A stretch of DNA of 33,401 nt from Flavobacteriaceae bacterium (GTDB taxonomy: Bacteria > Bacteroidota > Bacteroidia > UKL13-3): the NCBI GenBank assembly GCA_009693575.1, contig SHWZ01000026.1:1-33401 (forward strand), in the 5' to 3' direction. Shown here piece after piece: positions 24,322 to 31,544 of this stretch. The first letter of the stretch is position 1, and every line of letters begins with the position of its first letter. The position numbers and the translations under genes are program-made. Below the pieces are notes generated by a model. The model saw only the letters and a program-made list of their open reading frames with translations, did not search any database and was not told where the DNA came from.

Positions 24322-24867
24322 TTAGCCCAAAGCCTCCAAATAGGCTTCACCCAATTGTACATAAGCCTCGGCGTTGAGCCTCACCTTTTCTTTCTGTTCA
24401 TCGGTGAGTTGGCGGAGGATGCGGGCGGGTGTGCCCACTACCAAAGAGCCTTCAGGAATTTCCATGCCTTCGGGCACTAATGTGTTTGCCCCGATGATGC
24501 ACCAATCGCCAATCTTGGCATTGTTCAATACCGTCGCATTCATGCCCAGCAACACATGGTTTCCAAGGGTGGCTCCATGCACAATGGCCAAGTGGCCGAT
24601 GATACAATCGTGACCGATGCTCACGGGGCAACCGGGATCCACATGGATTACGGCATTGTCTTGCACATTGCTGCGGCTGCCAATGGTGATGGTGTCACCG
24701 TCAGCTCGGATAACCGCCCCGAACATCACTGTAACGTTATCACCCAATGTGGTCTTTCCAATCACAGTAGCATTAGGTGCAATGAACACATTGCTGCCTT
24801 TTTTGATGGCCGTTGATAATGCCACCCTGAGTGAAGTCGAAGGGTTGTTGTTGGTTAATTCTTCCAT
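24322..24867 (-). CDS. Gamma-class carbonic anhydrase-like hexapeptide protein
   Basis: Probable metal-dependent carbonic anhydrase or related YrdA-type protein. The 181 residues form a left-handed beta-helix after a short leader: SNVFIAPNATVIGKTTLGDN onward, with the three zinc-ligand histidines in VIHVDP, SIGHDCIIGH and the following LAIVHGA region. The C-terminal helix is EQKEKVRLNAEAYVQLGEAY. The N-terminus is odd: MEELTNNNPSTSLRVALSTA is encoded partly by a palindromic repeat (24825-24844), so the leader is longer than usual. The ATG at 24865-24867 overlaps the gldD stop by 13 bases, which fits a coupled gldD-carbonic anhydrase transcript. Activity has not been inferred beyond the family. 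Confidence 0.9.
   Translation of the reverse strand: MEELTNNNPSTSLRVALSTAIKKGSNVFIAPNATVIGKTTLGDNVTVMFGAVIRADGDTITIGSRSNVQDNAVIHVDPGCPVSIGHDCIIGHLAIVHGATLGNHVLLGMNATVLNNAKIGDWCIIGANTLVPEGMEIPEGSLVVGTPARILRQLTDEQKEKVRLNAEAYVQLGEAYLEALG
24825..24844. repeat. Palindromic repeat inside the carbonic anhydrase frame
   Basis: CCCTGAGTGAAGTCGAAGGG (plus strand) closely resembles the CCCTGAGCGAAGTCGAAGGG repeat that I recall as widespread between genes in Bacteroidota. Here it encodes P9-R14 (PSTSLR) of the product on the minus strand, next to the gldD stop codon. Confidence 0.6.
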
Positions 24868-25424
24868 TTCAATGTCTTCAACAAATGTTCGGCATCGGCC
24901 CGCAGGAATTCCAAGACGGGTTCAACAGAATCGGGGATAGTTTGGGCATTGAAATACAACGCTGCCCGAAGGAAATGCTTCTTCCTGTCGGTGACATAAA
25001 ACTGGTAATGGTTGGCTGTGTTGCCCTGCAAGTCGTAGCGTATGCCCACCGTTTGGCTGTCTAACTGGAAAGGAATTTCATCAATGGCTTCGGCCTTTAT
25101 CACATGCTTATACACGAAGGTGCGGCTGTCGGCAATGGCGTCGTGCAGCTTGGTTTTTGTTAAATCCTTATAGCTGATGTGTAGCGTAGCGATATAGTCA
25201 GGAAAATGCAGGTTCATCCAGCAGGCTTCGGCTTTGGGGTCGGTGTCGGGCACAGGCACACCATACTTGGGGAACTCAAAAGTGAAAGGGCATCCTACAT
25301 CAAACAATTCATATTCCTTTTTTGGTAAATCAATATGCTGGAATCCTCTTGGCTTGGGGGTGTAGTCGTGCTGGCAAGAGGCAAAACCTAAGAGTAAAAA
25401 AAGGTAGAATCTGTTTCGTGACAT
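24855..25424 (-). CDS. gldD: Gliding-motility lipoprotein GldD
   Basis: Envelope lipoprotein linked to gliding and type IX secretion in Bacteroidota; biochemical role unknown. From the ATG at 25422-25424 it has 189 residues: signal MSRNRFYLFLLLGFASC, with the cysteine as likely lipid site, then YTPKPRGFQHIDLPKKEY, the family's opening. Later stretches include FTFEFPKYGVPVPD, CWMNLHFPDYIATLHISYK, DSRTFVYKHVIKAEAI and LYFNAQTIPDSVEPVLEFL, all typical GldD. The minus-strand GACCTTTG (25431-25438) is a near-consensus -7 element 6 bases before the start. The frame is open up to 25853, but this extension overlaps the divergent gene and has no family match. Its 3' end overlaps the carbonic anhydrase gene. 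Confidence 0.92.
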   Translation of the reverse strand: MSRNRFYLFLLLGFASCQHDYTPKPRGFQHIDLPKKEYELFDVGCPFTFEFPKYGVPVPDTDPKAEACWMNLHFPDYIATLHISYKDLTKTKLHDAIADSRTFVYKHVIKAEAIDEIPFQLDSQTVGIRYDLQGNTANHYQFYVTDRKKHFLRAALYFNAQTIPDSVEPVLEFLRADAEHLLKTLKWKN

Positions 25425-25483
25425 AGGCGGCAAAGGTCTGACTGAAGCGGCAATATTCATTTGTGTTGTGTTGGCCAAAATTT

Positions 25484-25509
25484 GCGTTATTATTGCCTGT
25501 AAATAACGC
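25484..25509 (+). promoter_or_regulatory. Hairpin just upstream of the first Reeler-like gene
   Basis: GCGTTATT (25484-25491), loop ATTGCCTGTA, AATAACGC (25502-25509): an 8-base perfect stem ending 4 bases before the ATG at 25514. In a transcript it would mask the start; in DNA it could be an operator. Confidence 0.4.
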
Positions 25510-25513
25510 CACC

Positions 25514-26308
25514 ATGAAGAAAAAAGTATGGGCAATAAGCCTCTTGGTTTTAGTATGGATAAGCCAATATCAATACAGCCAAAGCAGTGCAGGAGCTCCC
25601 ACCGCAAGCACAGGTGCTCCGGGCGAAGGCAATTGCTCCATGCCGGGCTGCCATGTTGATTTTGCAGCCAATAGCGGCAGCGGAAAAGTAGAAATCCTTC
25701 TGCCCAAAAATCACTATTCGCCAAAAGAAGAACTAGAGGTGACTGTGCAGGTATCTGATGCCGCAATGAAAAAAACGGGCTACGAACTGACAGCTTTGGA
25801 CGATGTTGGAAATGCGGTTGGTGCGTTTGAACCGACAGATAACTACCGCACACAGCTACTGCCAGGGACTGGAAAATTTGCCAATAGAAACTACATGACT
25901 TACACCGCTAATGGGACTAATGTGAGCAACAACACAGGCATTTGGAAAATGAAATGGAAAGCTGGTAACAGTATTGGAGCTGTTCATTTTTACGCAGCAG
26001 GCACAGCCGCCGACGGTGATGGCACACAAGCGGGAGACTATGTATTCACTACCTCAAAAACTATAGGCGAGGCTATTGGTGTTGGACAGTTGGAAAACAA
26101 AACAGATGCCTTCTTTTGCTGCTCTACAAGTAGCATTTACGTAGCAGAATCAATGCTGCTGAATTTATTCGATTTGAATGGAAAACTAATTCTGCAAAAC
26201 AAGCAAGTGAGTGAGAATATCAGCCTTTCCTATTTGCCGAAAGGCATATACCTGGCAAGGCTTACCAGCAGCTACGGAACGGAAACCCTTAAGTTGATGC
26301 TGCCATGA
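25514..26308 (+). CDS. Reeler-like T9SS cargo protein with CX4CH motif, copy 1
   Basis: Secreted protein of unknown role. The 264 residues have a signal peptide (MKKKVWAISLLVLVWISQYQ), then STGAPGEGNCSMPGCHVDF, where CSMPGCH is a CX4CH motif, an uncommon form of the c-type haem site. A Reeler/choice-anchor-like beta domain fills about residues 55-185 (LEVTVQVSDAAMKKTGYELT, and MTYTANGTN). The last 75 residues (LFDLNGKLILQ...LPKGIYLARLTS...ETLKLMLP) are a type A T9SS sorting domain. The stop overlaps the start of the next gene in ATGA (26305-26308). Related Bacteroidota proteins usually carry CXXCH here. Haem binding is inference; a disulfide is the alternative. Confidence 0.85.
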   Translation: MKKKVWAISLLVLVWISQYQYSQSSAGAPTASTGAPGEGNCSMPGCHVDFAANSGSGKVEILLPKNHYSPKEELEVTVQVSDAAMKKTGYELTALDDVGNAVGAFEPTDNYRTQLLPGTGKFANRNYMTYTANGTNVSNNTGIWKMKWKAGNSIGAVHFYAAGTAADGDGTQAGDYVFTTSKTIGEAIGVGQLENKTDAFFCCSTSSIYVAESMLLNLFDLNGKLILQNKQVSENISLSYLPKGIYLARLTSSYGTETLKLMLP

Positions 26309-27147
26309 AAAGGAAACTACTTTATAGCTTGTTTATAGGCAGTGGCCTTGCCATTGCCTATACCGCAACCACCAAGATAGCGGGCCCGCCGCCATACAGC
26401 ACCGGAGCTCCCAACGAACTTACTTGTGCTCAATCCACCTGCCACGATGGGGTGACCGAGGCTGTGAATAGCGGCTCCGGCAGTTGCGATGTAGAGTTTG
26501 ACGGTGGCAACGATTTTTATGATAACAACAAAACCTATCAGGTGAAGATAAAAGTGTCGCACTCGGCCTTTGTTAAATATGGGTTTCAGGTAGTGGCTTT
26601 ATTCAAATCGGATAGGAAACCAGCCGGCACTGTGACAATTACTGATACCATTCGCACACAACTGCGTGACAAGAAAAATGTGAGCTGGGGCTGCTGCCCA
26701 AGCCGCGAATGGGTAGGGCATAAAGCCGCTGGAATAACCGCTGCAAACTCTGGAAGTCTGGGGTGGACTTACAACTGGAGAGCCCCAGCAACTGGCAATG
26801 GCGAAGTAGTGTTTTATCTGGCGGCATTGGCAGGCAACAACGATGCAACCGACACTCTTGATTATACCTATACCACAACAAAAACCATCACATACAAAAT
26901 GGGAACAAACACGGGTGTGGATGAACCGTTGGCCGAGAAATTTCAAGCATTCTGCCTAGCCGGACAACGGTATATTTCTTGGCAGGGATTGCCTGAAAAG
27001 GTATCGGTTTCTGTGTATAATATAAACGGGAAGCAACTGAATCAAACCTGCAATACCCAAGGTGTTTCGGTGAATAAGGAGGGTGTTTACCTTCTAGTTT
27101 TTAAAAATGAAGGTGAGGTTTATTGCCAAAAACTATTCGTCTATTGA
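26305..27147 (+). CDS. Reeler-like T9SS cargo protein with CX4CH motif, copy 2
   Basis: Paralogue of the preceding gene, 280 residues. Signal-like start MKRKLLYSLFIGSGLAIAYT, then YSTGAPNELTCAQSTCHDGV, with CAQSTCH again a CX4CH motif at the same place. The beta domain contains YQVKIKVSHSAFVKYGFQVV and a cysteine pair KNVSWGCCPSREW absent from copy 1, then YNWRAPATGNGEVVFYLAAL. The C-terminal sorting domain reads VSVYNINGKQLNQT...VNKEGVYLLVF...CQKLFVY. The start codon overlaps the upstream stop, so the two are probably translated together and may act as partners at the cell surface. Function unknown. Confidence 0.85.
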   Translation: MKRKLLYSLFIGSGLAIAYTATTKIAGPPPYSTGAPNELTCAQSTCHDGVTEAVNSGSGSCDVEFDGGNDFYDNNKTYQVKIKVSHSAFVKYGFQVVALFKSDRKPAGTVTITDTIRTQLRDKKNVSWGCCPSREWVGHKAAGITAANSGSLGWTYNWRAPATGNGEVVFYLAALAGNNDATDTLDYTYTTTKTITYKMGTNTGVDEPLAEKFQAFCLAGQRYISWQGLPEKVSVSVYNINGKQLNQTCNTQGVSVNKEGVYLLVFKNEGEVYCQKLFVY

Positions 27148-27185
27148 GATTGTCCACAATAGGCATAGCCTAAAAGTGTAGCCTT

Positions 27186-27193
27186 TATTTTTG
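27186..27193 (+). promoter_or_regulatory. -7 element upstream of the E2 gene
   Basis: TATTTTTG fits TAnnTTTG and lies 68 bases before the E2 ATG; no -33 box at the usual distance. The leader would contain the AATT-CGAATT word array. Confidence 0.45.
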
Positions 27194-27220
27194 CCTGCTA
27201 AAAGGTATGCAAATGCACAC

Positions 27221-27260
27221 CAATTAACGAATTGCCGAATCAATAAATTACCGAATTAAC
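27221..27260. repeat. CGAATT/AATT word array before the E2 gene
   Basis: Near-repeats CAATTAACGAATTGCCGAAT, then CAATAAATTACCGAATTAAC end one base before the ATG at 27262. Similar to the spacer at 2106-2139. Probably a dispersed simple-sequence family. Confidence 0.4.
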
Positions 27261-27261
27261 C

Positions 27262-28716
27262 ATGTCCGATTTCCAACTCATAATGCCCAAGATGGGCGAA
27301 AGCATTGCTGAAGCCACCATCATCCGCTGGCTGAAAAACGTGGGCGATACAATTGCAATGGACGAAACTGTGCTGGAAATAGCAACCGACAAAGTAGACA
27401 GTGAAATACCAACACCGAGGGGTGGAATCCTCACCCAATTACTTTTCAAAGAAGGTGATGTAGTGCCTGTGGGGCAGGTGATAGCGGTGATAAGTCAACT
27501 GTCAACTGCCGACACTCAGCAGTCGACTTCTGAGTCGGCTTCTCCACTCTCTTTTGGAGAGGGGCAGGGTGAGGCTACTCACGTTCTAGAAGTTGAGCAA
27601 ACCATCCAAACAGCAATCGACGGTTCAACTCCGCTCAGTATAGCTGCTGCTCCCACTGCTCACATCCCACCTCCGGCATCTCAGTCTTCCGCCAACCGAT
27701 TTTACAGCCCCTTAGTGATGAATATAGCCAAAGGCGAAAGCATCAGCATGGCTGAATTGGAAAAAATACCCGGCACTGGCAGCGAAGGCCGTGTGACTAA
27801 ACGGGACATCTTGGCCTATTTGCAAGGAGGAAGGAAGGAGGACGAGTTTGGAGTTATTGAAAATTCAACTATCGAAGCCCCGAGCCCAGAAGTTCAAGAT
27901 GAGCCGTATGTTAAAAAAGTTAGCGAGCCTTTTGCTCAGCCACAGGAAACTAAGAATCTGAAATCAGAAACTATAATTCCAATAGCTACCGGAAAAAATC
28001 TACAACCTGGCGATGAAATCATCGAGATGGACCGCATGCGGAAATTGATAGCCGACCACATGGTAATGAGTTTGCAGACCAGCCCGCACGTTACCTCGTT
28101 TGTGGAGGCTGATGTGACCAATCTGGTAAAATGGCGTGAGAAAAACAAGGCCAGCTTCGAGAAACGCGAAGGCGAAAAAATCACCTTCACTCCTTGCTTC
28201 ATTGAGGCCGTGACTAAGGCCATCAAAGACTTCCCGATGATAAACGTATCGGTTGATGGCACAAGTATCATCAAGAAAAAGGCTATCAATATTGGTATGG
28301 CTGCGGCATTGCCCACCGGCAATCTGATAGTGCCAGTAATAAAAAATGCCGACAACTTGAACTTGGTAGGATTGACCAAAGCCGTGAATGACTTGGCCAA
28401 CAAAGCCCGCCAAAACAAACTAAGTCCCGACGATATTCAGGGTGGCACTTTCACTGTGACTAACGTTGGAGGTTTCGGCAACGTGATGGGAACGCCCATC
28501 ATCAATCAGCCACAAGTAGCCATACTTGCTACGGGTACTATCAAGAAAAAACCAGCCGTGATGGAAACCGAATACGGCGAAACCATCGCCATCCGCCACA
28601 TGATGTTCCTTAGTCTCAGCTACGACCACCGTGTGGTTGACGGAGCTTTGGGCGGCACTTTCCTTCGCCGGATTGCCGACTACCTTGAGCAGTGGGAAGT
28701 GAACAGGGAGATTTAA
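27262..28716 (+). CDS. 2-Oxo acid dehydrogenase E2 (lipoyl acyltransferase)
   Basis: Core acyltransferase of a 2-oxo acid dehydrogenase complex, passing acyl groups from lipoamide to CoA. The 484 residues comprise a lipoyl domain (about 3-78, lipoylated lysine K44 in ATDKVDSE), a long linker, a peripheral-subunit-binding domain (about 148-187, YSPLVMNIAK...GRVTKRDILAYL), a second linker, and the catalytic domain (about 250-484) with YDHRVVDGA, catalytic His456 and Asp460. Residues 94-105 (SPLSFGEGQGEA) of the first linker come from a dispersed repeat. No E1 or E3 gene adjoins, so the substrate (pyruvate, 2-oxoglutarate or branched-chain) cannot be fixed; a branched-chain or general E2 is plausible. 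Confidence 0.93.
   Translation: MSDFQLIMPKMGESIAEATIIRWLKNVGDTIAMDETVLEIATDKVDSEIPTPRGGILTQLLFKEGDVVPVGQVIAVISQLSTADTQQSTSESASPLSFGEGQGEATHVLEVEQTIQTAIDGSTPLSIAAAPTAHIPPPASQSSANRFYSPLVMNIAKGESISMAELEKIPGTGSEGRVTKRDILAYLQGGRKEDEFGVIENSTIEAPSPEVQDEPYVKKVSEPFAQPQETKNLKSETIIPIATGKNLQPGDEIIEMDRMRKLIADHMVMSLQTSPHVTSFVEADVTNLVKWREKNKASFEKREGEKITFTPCFIEAVTKAIKDFPMINVSVDGTSIIKKKAINIGMAAALPTGNLIVPVIKNADNLNLVGLTKAVNDLANKARQNKLSPDDIQGGTFTVTNVGGFGNVMGTPIINQPQVAILATGTIKKKPAVMETEYGETIAIRHMMFLSLSYDHRVVDGALGGTFLRRIADYLEQWEVNREI
27542..27575. repeat. CTCTC-TTTTG-GAGAG repeat inside the E2 linker
   Basis: CTCCACTCTC, TTTT, GGAGAGGGG, then CAGGGTGAGG resembles the CTCCTTTGGAGAGGG...GGTGAGG palindrome I recall as common between Bacteroidota genes. 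Here it is in frame and encodes SPLSFGEGQGEA. Just before it, GTCAACTGTCAACTGCC (27496-27512) and an ACTCAG...CTGAGT pair are also repeat-like. Confidence 0.55.
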
Positions 28717-28722
28717 TGTGAG

Positions 28723-28741
28723 TCCCGATAACTTATCGGGA
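28723..28741. repeat. TCCCGATAA-C-TTATCGGGA palindrome, copy B
   Basis: Perfect 9-base arms around one central C, 7 bases after the E2 stop. Same family as 21312-21329. Without a T run it is a poor terminator by itself. Confidence 0.6.
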
Positions 28742-28793
28742 TGGAAATGTGAGAATGTGTTTCAGCATCTGACGTCAAACCAATAAAATCAAA

Positions 28794-29219
28794 ATGAAAA
28801 AATCAATACTCCTTTTCTTTCTTTTTGCTTTTGTTGTTGCTGAGGCCGAAGGGCAAGTAAATGATGCTGTTCCGCCGCCGCCATGCGTCTTCGGTGACAC
28901 CTCAACGGTGTATAATCTGGCCACTATTCAAGAAGTTGCCAGTTTTGATGGAGACTTAAATGACTTTCTTGTAAACAATACGCAGTACTCAAAGAAGGCT
29001 CAGAAAATGGGTATCGAGGGAATTGTCAAGGTTAAGTTTGTAATTGAAAAAGACGGAAGCCTTTCAAATATCGAAATTAAAAAGCCGGTTCATAAACTAT
29101 TGGACAGCGAGGCATTAAGGGTGGTGAATAAAATGCAGGGAAAATGGAAAGCAGGAAATCATAATGGCAAACCTGTCCGTATGTCTTTTGTTCTTCCTTT
29201 TGTGTTTAAGTTCGAGTAG
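28794..29219 (+). CDS. Stand-alone TonB C-terminal domain protein
   Basis: Small exported protein with a TonB C-terminal fold. The 141 residues start with a cleavable-looking signal peptide (MKKSILLFFLFAFVVAEAEG, mature near QVND). Residues about 60-141 match the TonB_C pattern: QKMGIEGIVKVKFVIEKDGS, SNIEIKKPVHKLLDSEALRV and a last strand VRMSFVLPFVFKFE. It lacks the N-terminal anchor plus Pro-rich spacer of a true TonB and has no ExbB/ExbD neighbours, so it is probably a free periplasmic domain of unknown partner. It sits alone between the E2 and citrate synthase genes. Confidence 0.85.
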   Translation: MKKSILLFFLFAFVVAEAEGQVNDAVPPPPCVFGDTSTVYNLATIQEVASFDGDLNDFLVNNTQYSKKAQKMGIEGIVKVKFVIEKDGSLSNIEIKKPVHKLLDSEALRVVNKMQGKWKAGNHNGKPVRMSFVLPFVFKFE

Positions 29220-29290
29220 GGTTTGCGTTGTTCGTTTTCGAAGTGAGTCCTCTTAAATCCAAATTTATCCAAAAATTTGCAGCACCGCTT

Positions 29291-29316
29291 CGCCCTCGCT
29301 AACTTGCGGGCGTTTT
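29291..29316 (+). terminator. Possible hairpin terminator before citrate synthase
   Basis: CGCCC (29291-29295) and GGGCG (29308-29312), with an inner GC/GC pair, are followed by TTTT (29313-29316). It lies 72 bases after the TonB-domain gene stop. Short stem with a bulge, so weak. Confidence 0.4.
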
Positions 29317-29343
29317 CAACGATATACCCCCACTTAACACTTC

Positions 29344-30663
29344 ATGGATTCCCTTAAAAACAAGTTTGCAGAGAAAGCAGCAGCAGTAGCAGCAGAAACA
29401 AAAGAATTTCTAAAAGCCCACGGCAACAAGGTGGTGGGCACTTACACCGTAGATGATGTGTATGGCGGCATGAAGGGCATCACCGGGTTGGTGACTGAAA
29501 CCTCATTGCTCGACCCAACCGAAGGCATACGCTTCCGCGGATACTCAATTTCTGATTTACGTGAAAAACTGCAACACTTTGTAGATGGAGGGGCAGAGCC
29601 AATGCCCGAAGCTATTTTTCTGCTAATGTTGATGGATGAACTCCCAAGCAACGAAGACGTACAAAACTTGACGAATGCATGGGCTCGCAGGGCAATAGTT
29701 CCCCGCCATGTGTTTAATGTGCTGGATGCCTGCCCCCGCAGCATGCATCCGATGACGCAGTTTACTATAGCCATTATGGCCATGCAGACCGAGAGCGTAT
29801 TTGCGGCAGCTTACCGCAAGGGCACAGCCAAAAAAGATTATTGGGATCCCACCTACGAAGATGTAATGAACCTGATAGCCCGCCTTCCAAGGGTAGCAGC
29901 CTACATATATCGTAGAACATATAAAAATGACGATCATATAGAACCAGACCCCAAGTTGGACTGGGCTGGAAACTTTGGCCACATGCTAGGCTACGACGAC
30001 CCTGCTTTTGCAGAATTGATGAGGCTCTACTTGACTATACACAGTGATCATGAGGGGGGAAATGTATCGGCACACACCAATCACTTGGTAGGCTCAGCTT
30101 TAGGCGACCCATATCAGTGCTTTGCAGCTAGCATGAACGGATTAGCAGGCCCATTGCACGGCTTGGCCAACCAAGAAGTGGTGCGATGGATAAATGCTAT
30201 GTGCGAAAGCCTGAACACCAAGCGGCCAAGCAAAGAGCAGATAGCCACGTATGTAAAACAAACGCTGGCACAGGGCAAAGTAGTTCCTGGCTATGGCCAT
30301 GCAGTGCTTCGCACAACTGACCCACGCTTTGTATCGCAAATGCGTTTTGCCAAACAATACATGCCCGAGGATGATATGGTGAACACGGTTTGGAACGTGT
30401 ACGATGTAGTTCCACCCATACTGGAAAGCCTTGCGAAAGTGAAAAACCCATGGCCCAATGTGGATGCTCATAGCGGAGCCTTGTTACAGCATTTCGGACT
30501 AGTGGAGGAAGATTTTTATACCGTAATGTTTGGCGTAAGCCGAGCCCTCGGTGTTATGACTTCTCTCTGTTGGGATAGGGTGCTTGCCTTGCCCATCGAA
30601 AGACCAAAGTCTATTACTACCAAGGCCATGAAGGAACTATTTGGTGCCGAAGTGACGGCCTAA
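29344..30663 (+). CDS. gltA: Citrate synthase, eukaryote-like type
   Basis: Condenses oxaloacetate and acetyl-CoA to citrate, entry to the TCA cycle. The 439 residues show the three catalytic positions: His near 272 in AGPLHGLANQEV, His near 319 in GYGHAVLRTTDPR and Asp near 374 in VDAHSGALLQHFG. The N-terminal helix-rich leader (MDSLKNKFAEKAAAVAAETK) and the segment GMKGITGLVTETSLLDPTEG IRFRGYSI resemble mitochondrial citrate synthases more than the hexameric proteobacterial GltA, a type known from Bacteroidota. No NADH-site N-terminal beta domain is seen. The stop is 5 bases from that of the convergent SurA-like gene, with no visible terminator between them. Confidence 0.95.
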   Translation: MDSLKNKFAEKAAAVAAETKEFLKAHGNKVVGTYTVDDVYGGMKGITGLVTETSLLDPTEGIRFRGYSISDLREKLQHFVDGGAEPMPEAIFLLMLMDELPSNEDVQNLTNAWARRAIVPRHVFNVLDACPRSMHPMTQFTIAIMAMQTESVFAAAYRKGTAKKDYWDPTYEDVMNLIARLPRVAAYIYRRTYKNDDHIEPDPKLDWAGNFGHMLGYDDPAFAELMRLYLTIHSDHEGGNVSAHTNHLVGSALGDPYQCFAASMNGLAGPLHGLANQEVVRWINAMCESLNTKRPSKEQIATYVKQTLAQGKVVPGYGHAVLRTTDPRFVSQMRFAKQYMPEDDMVNTVWNVYDVVPPILESLAKVKNPWPNVDAHSGALLQHFGLVEEDFYTVMFGVSRALGVMTSLCWDRVLALPIERPKSITTKAMKELFGAEVTA

Positions 30664-30668
30664 ACTAA

Positions 30669-31535
30669 TCACTTTACTATCTCCACATCCCCGGCATCCT
30701 GGGCTTCTTTTAGCAGTTGGTTTTCCTGTTTTTGTATTAGGTCAAGCTTTTTCTTGTTGGCCAAAATATTTCGGATGCGACTCACCTCGTAGGCAAAAGG
30801 AGATACATCTTCTCTGATGCGAAATTCGCGAATGTCAATGAAATAGTTGTAGGCAGCATCTTCCAATATGGTTTTGTTATTGCTTCGCAAAAACTGCTCT
30901 TCGTCGTAGCCACGTAGCGGTATCTCCTTTTGTATCTCGTCGAAAGCCAGCCAAACGCTATCGGCAAAGAAATAGTTTTCGGCATACAGGGCGGCATACC
31001 CTTCCAGGTTTTTGCGGGCTTCGGGGGCAGGGGAGTAAAACCAAAGCTTCACCTTGTCGAGCCGTGGGCTATTTTTCCTCACCTTGATGTAGTTGAGTCG
31101 AACGATGTTTTTCTTCAGTTCAAACTCCTTGCGGTTCTGATGGTAATAATTTCGTATTTCGGACAGAGGAACGGCTGTATCGCCTTGGCTCAGTAGCCTT
31201 TTCTCCAATTCGTATATCAGCAGGGCATTTTTGTAATCAGCCACTTGCTGTTCCTTATTCTTTTCATTTTCGGTCAAGATATCTTGAGCTTTGTGCAGTA
31301 GCACCTGTTGTTTGAGCCAGTTTTGCAAATACATCTGCATCAGTTTGCTACTGTCCTTAGCAGAAGTGCCCGGCTTCACTATCCCGGTAATGTCGGCCAC
31401 CGTCAGGTTTAACCCATAAGCCTTTGCCACAACCTTCTTAGCTCCGTCAGCGTTTTCACAAGAAACAAAAACAACAGTAGACATGCAAGCCAATGCCAAA
31501 AATTTGACTGAATGGCGGTAGGCAAAACGTGTCAC
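30669..31535 (-). CDS. SurA-like chaperone-domain lipoprotein without PPIase domain
   Basis: Probable periplasm-facing lipoprotein. The 288 residues start at GTG (31533-31535), with hydrophobic LALACMSTVVFVSC ahead of a likely lipidated cysteine at about residue 26. The body is helical and charged (LMQMYLQNWLKQQVLLHKAQ, YELEKRLL, IRNYYHQNRKEFELK), like the N-terminal chaperone domain of SurA/PpiC proteins. The parvulin signature (HILV...GYHII) is absent. It starts 9 bases after the parvulin gene on the same strand, so both are one operon. Related genomes show the same parvulin plus PPIase-less pair, probably for outer-membrane protein folding. Function is inferred. Confidence 0.8.
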   Translation of the reverse strand: MTRFAYRHSVKFLALACMSTVVFVSCENADGAKKVVAKAYGLNLTVADITGIVKPGTSAKDSSKLMQMYLQNWLKQQVLLHKAQDILTENEKNKEQQVADYKNALLIYELEKRLLSQGDTAVPLSEIRNYYHQNRKEFELKKNIVRLNYIKVRKNSPRLDKVKLWFYSPAPEARKNLEGYAALYAENYFFADSVWLAFDEIQKEIPLRGYDEEQFLRSNNKTILEDAAYNYFIDIREFRIREDVSPFAYEVSRIRNILANKKKLDLIQKQENQLLKEAQDAGDVEIVK

Positions 31536-31544
31536 TACTAAAAT

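Noticed and set aside
25425-25853. Extension of gldD to 25853
   Set aside because: Those 143 residues have no family match, overlap the divergent cargo gene antisense, and lack a signal peptide.
29442-30471. Minus-strand open frames opposite citrate synthase
   Set aside because: Shadows of the strongly conserved plus-strand frame; no independent start signal or family match.
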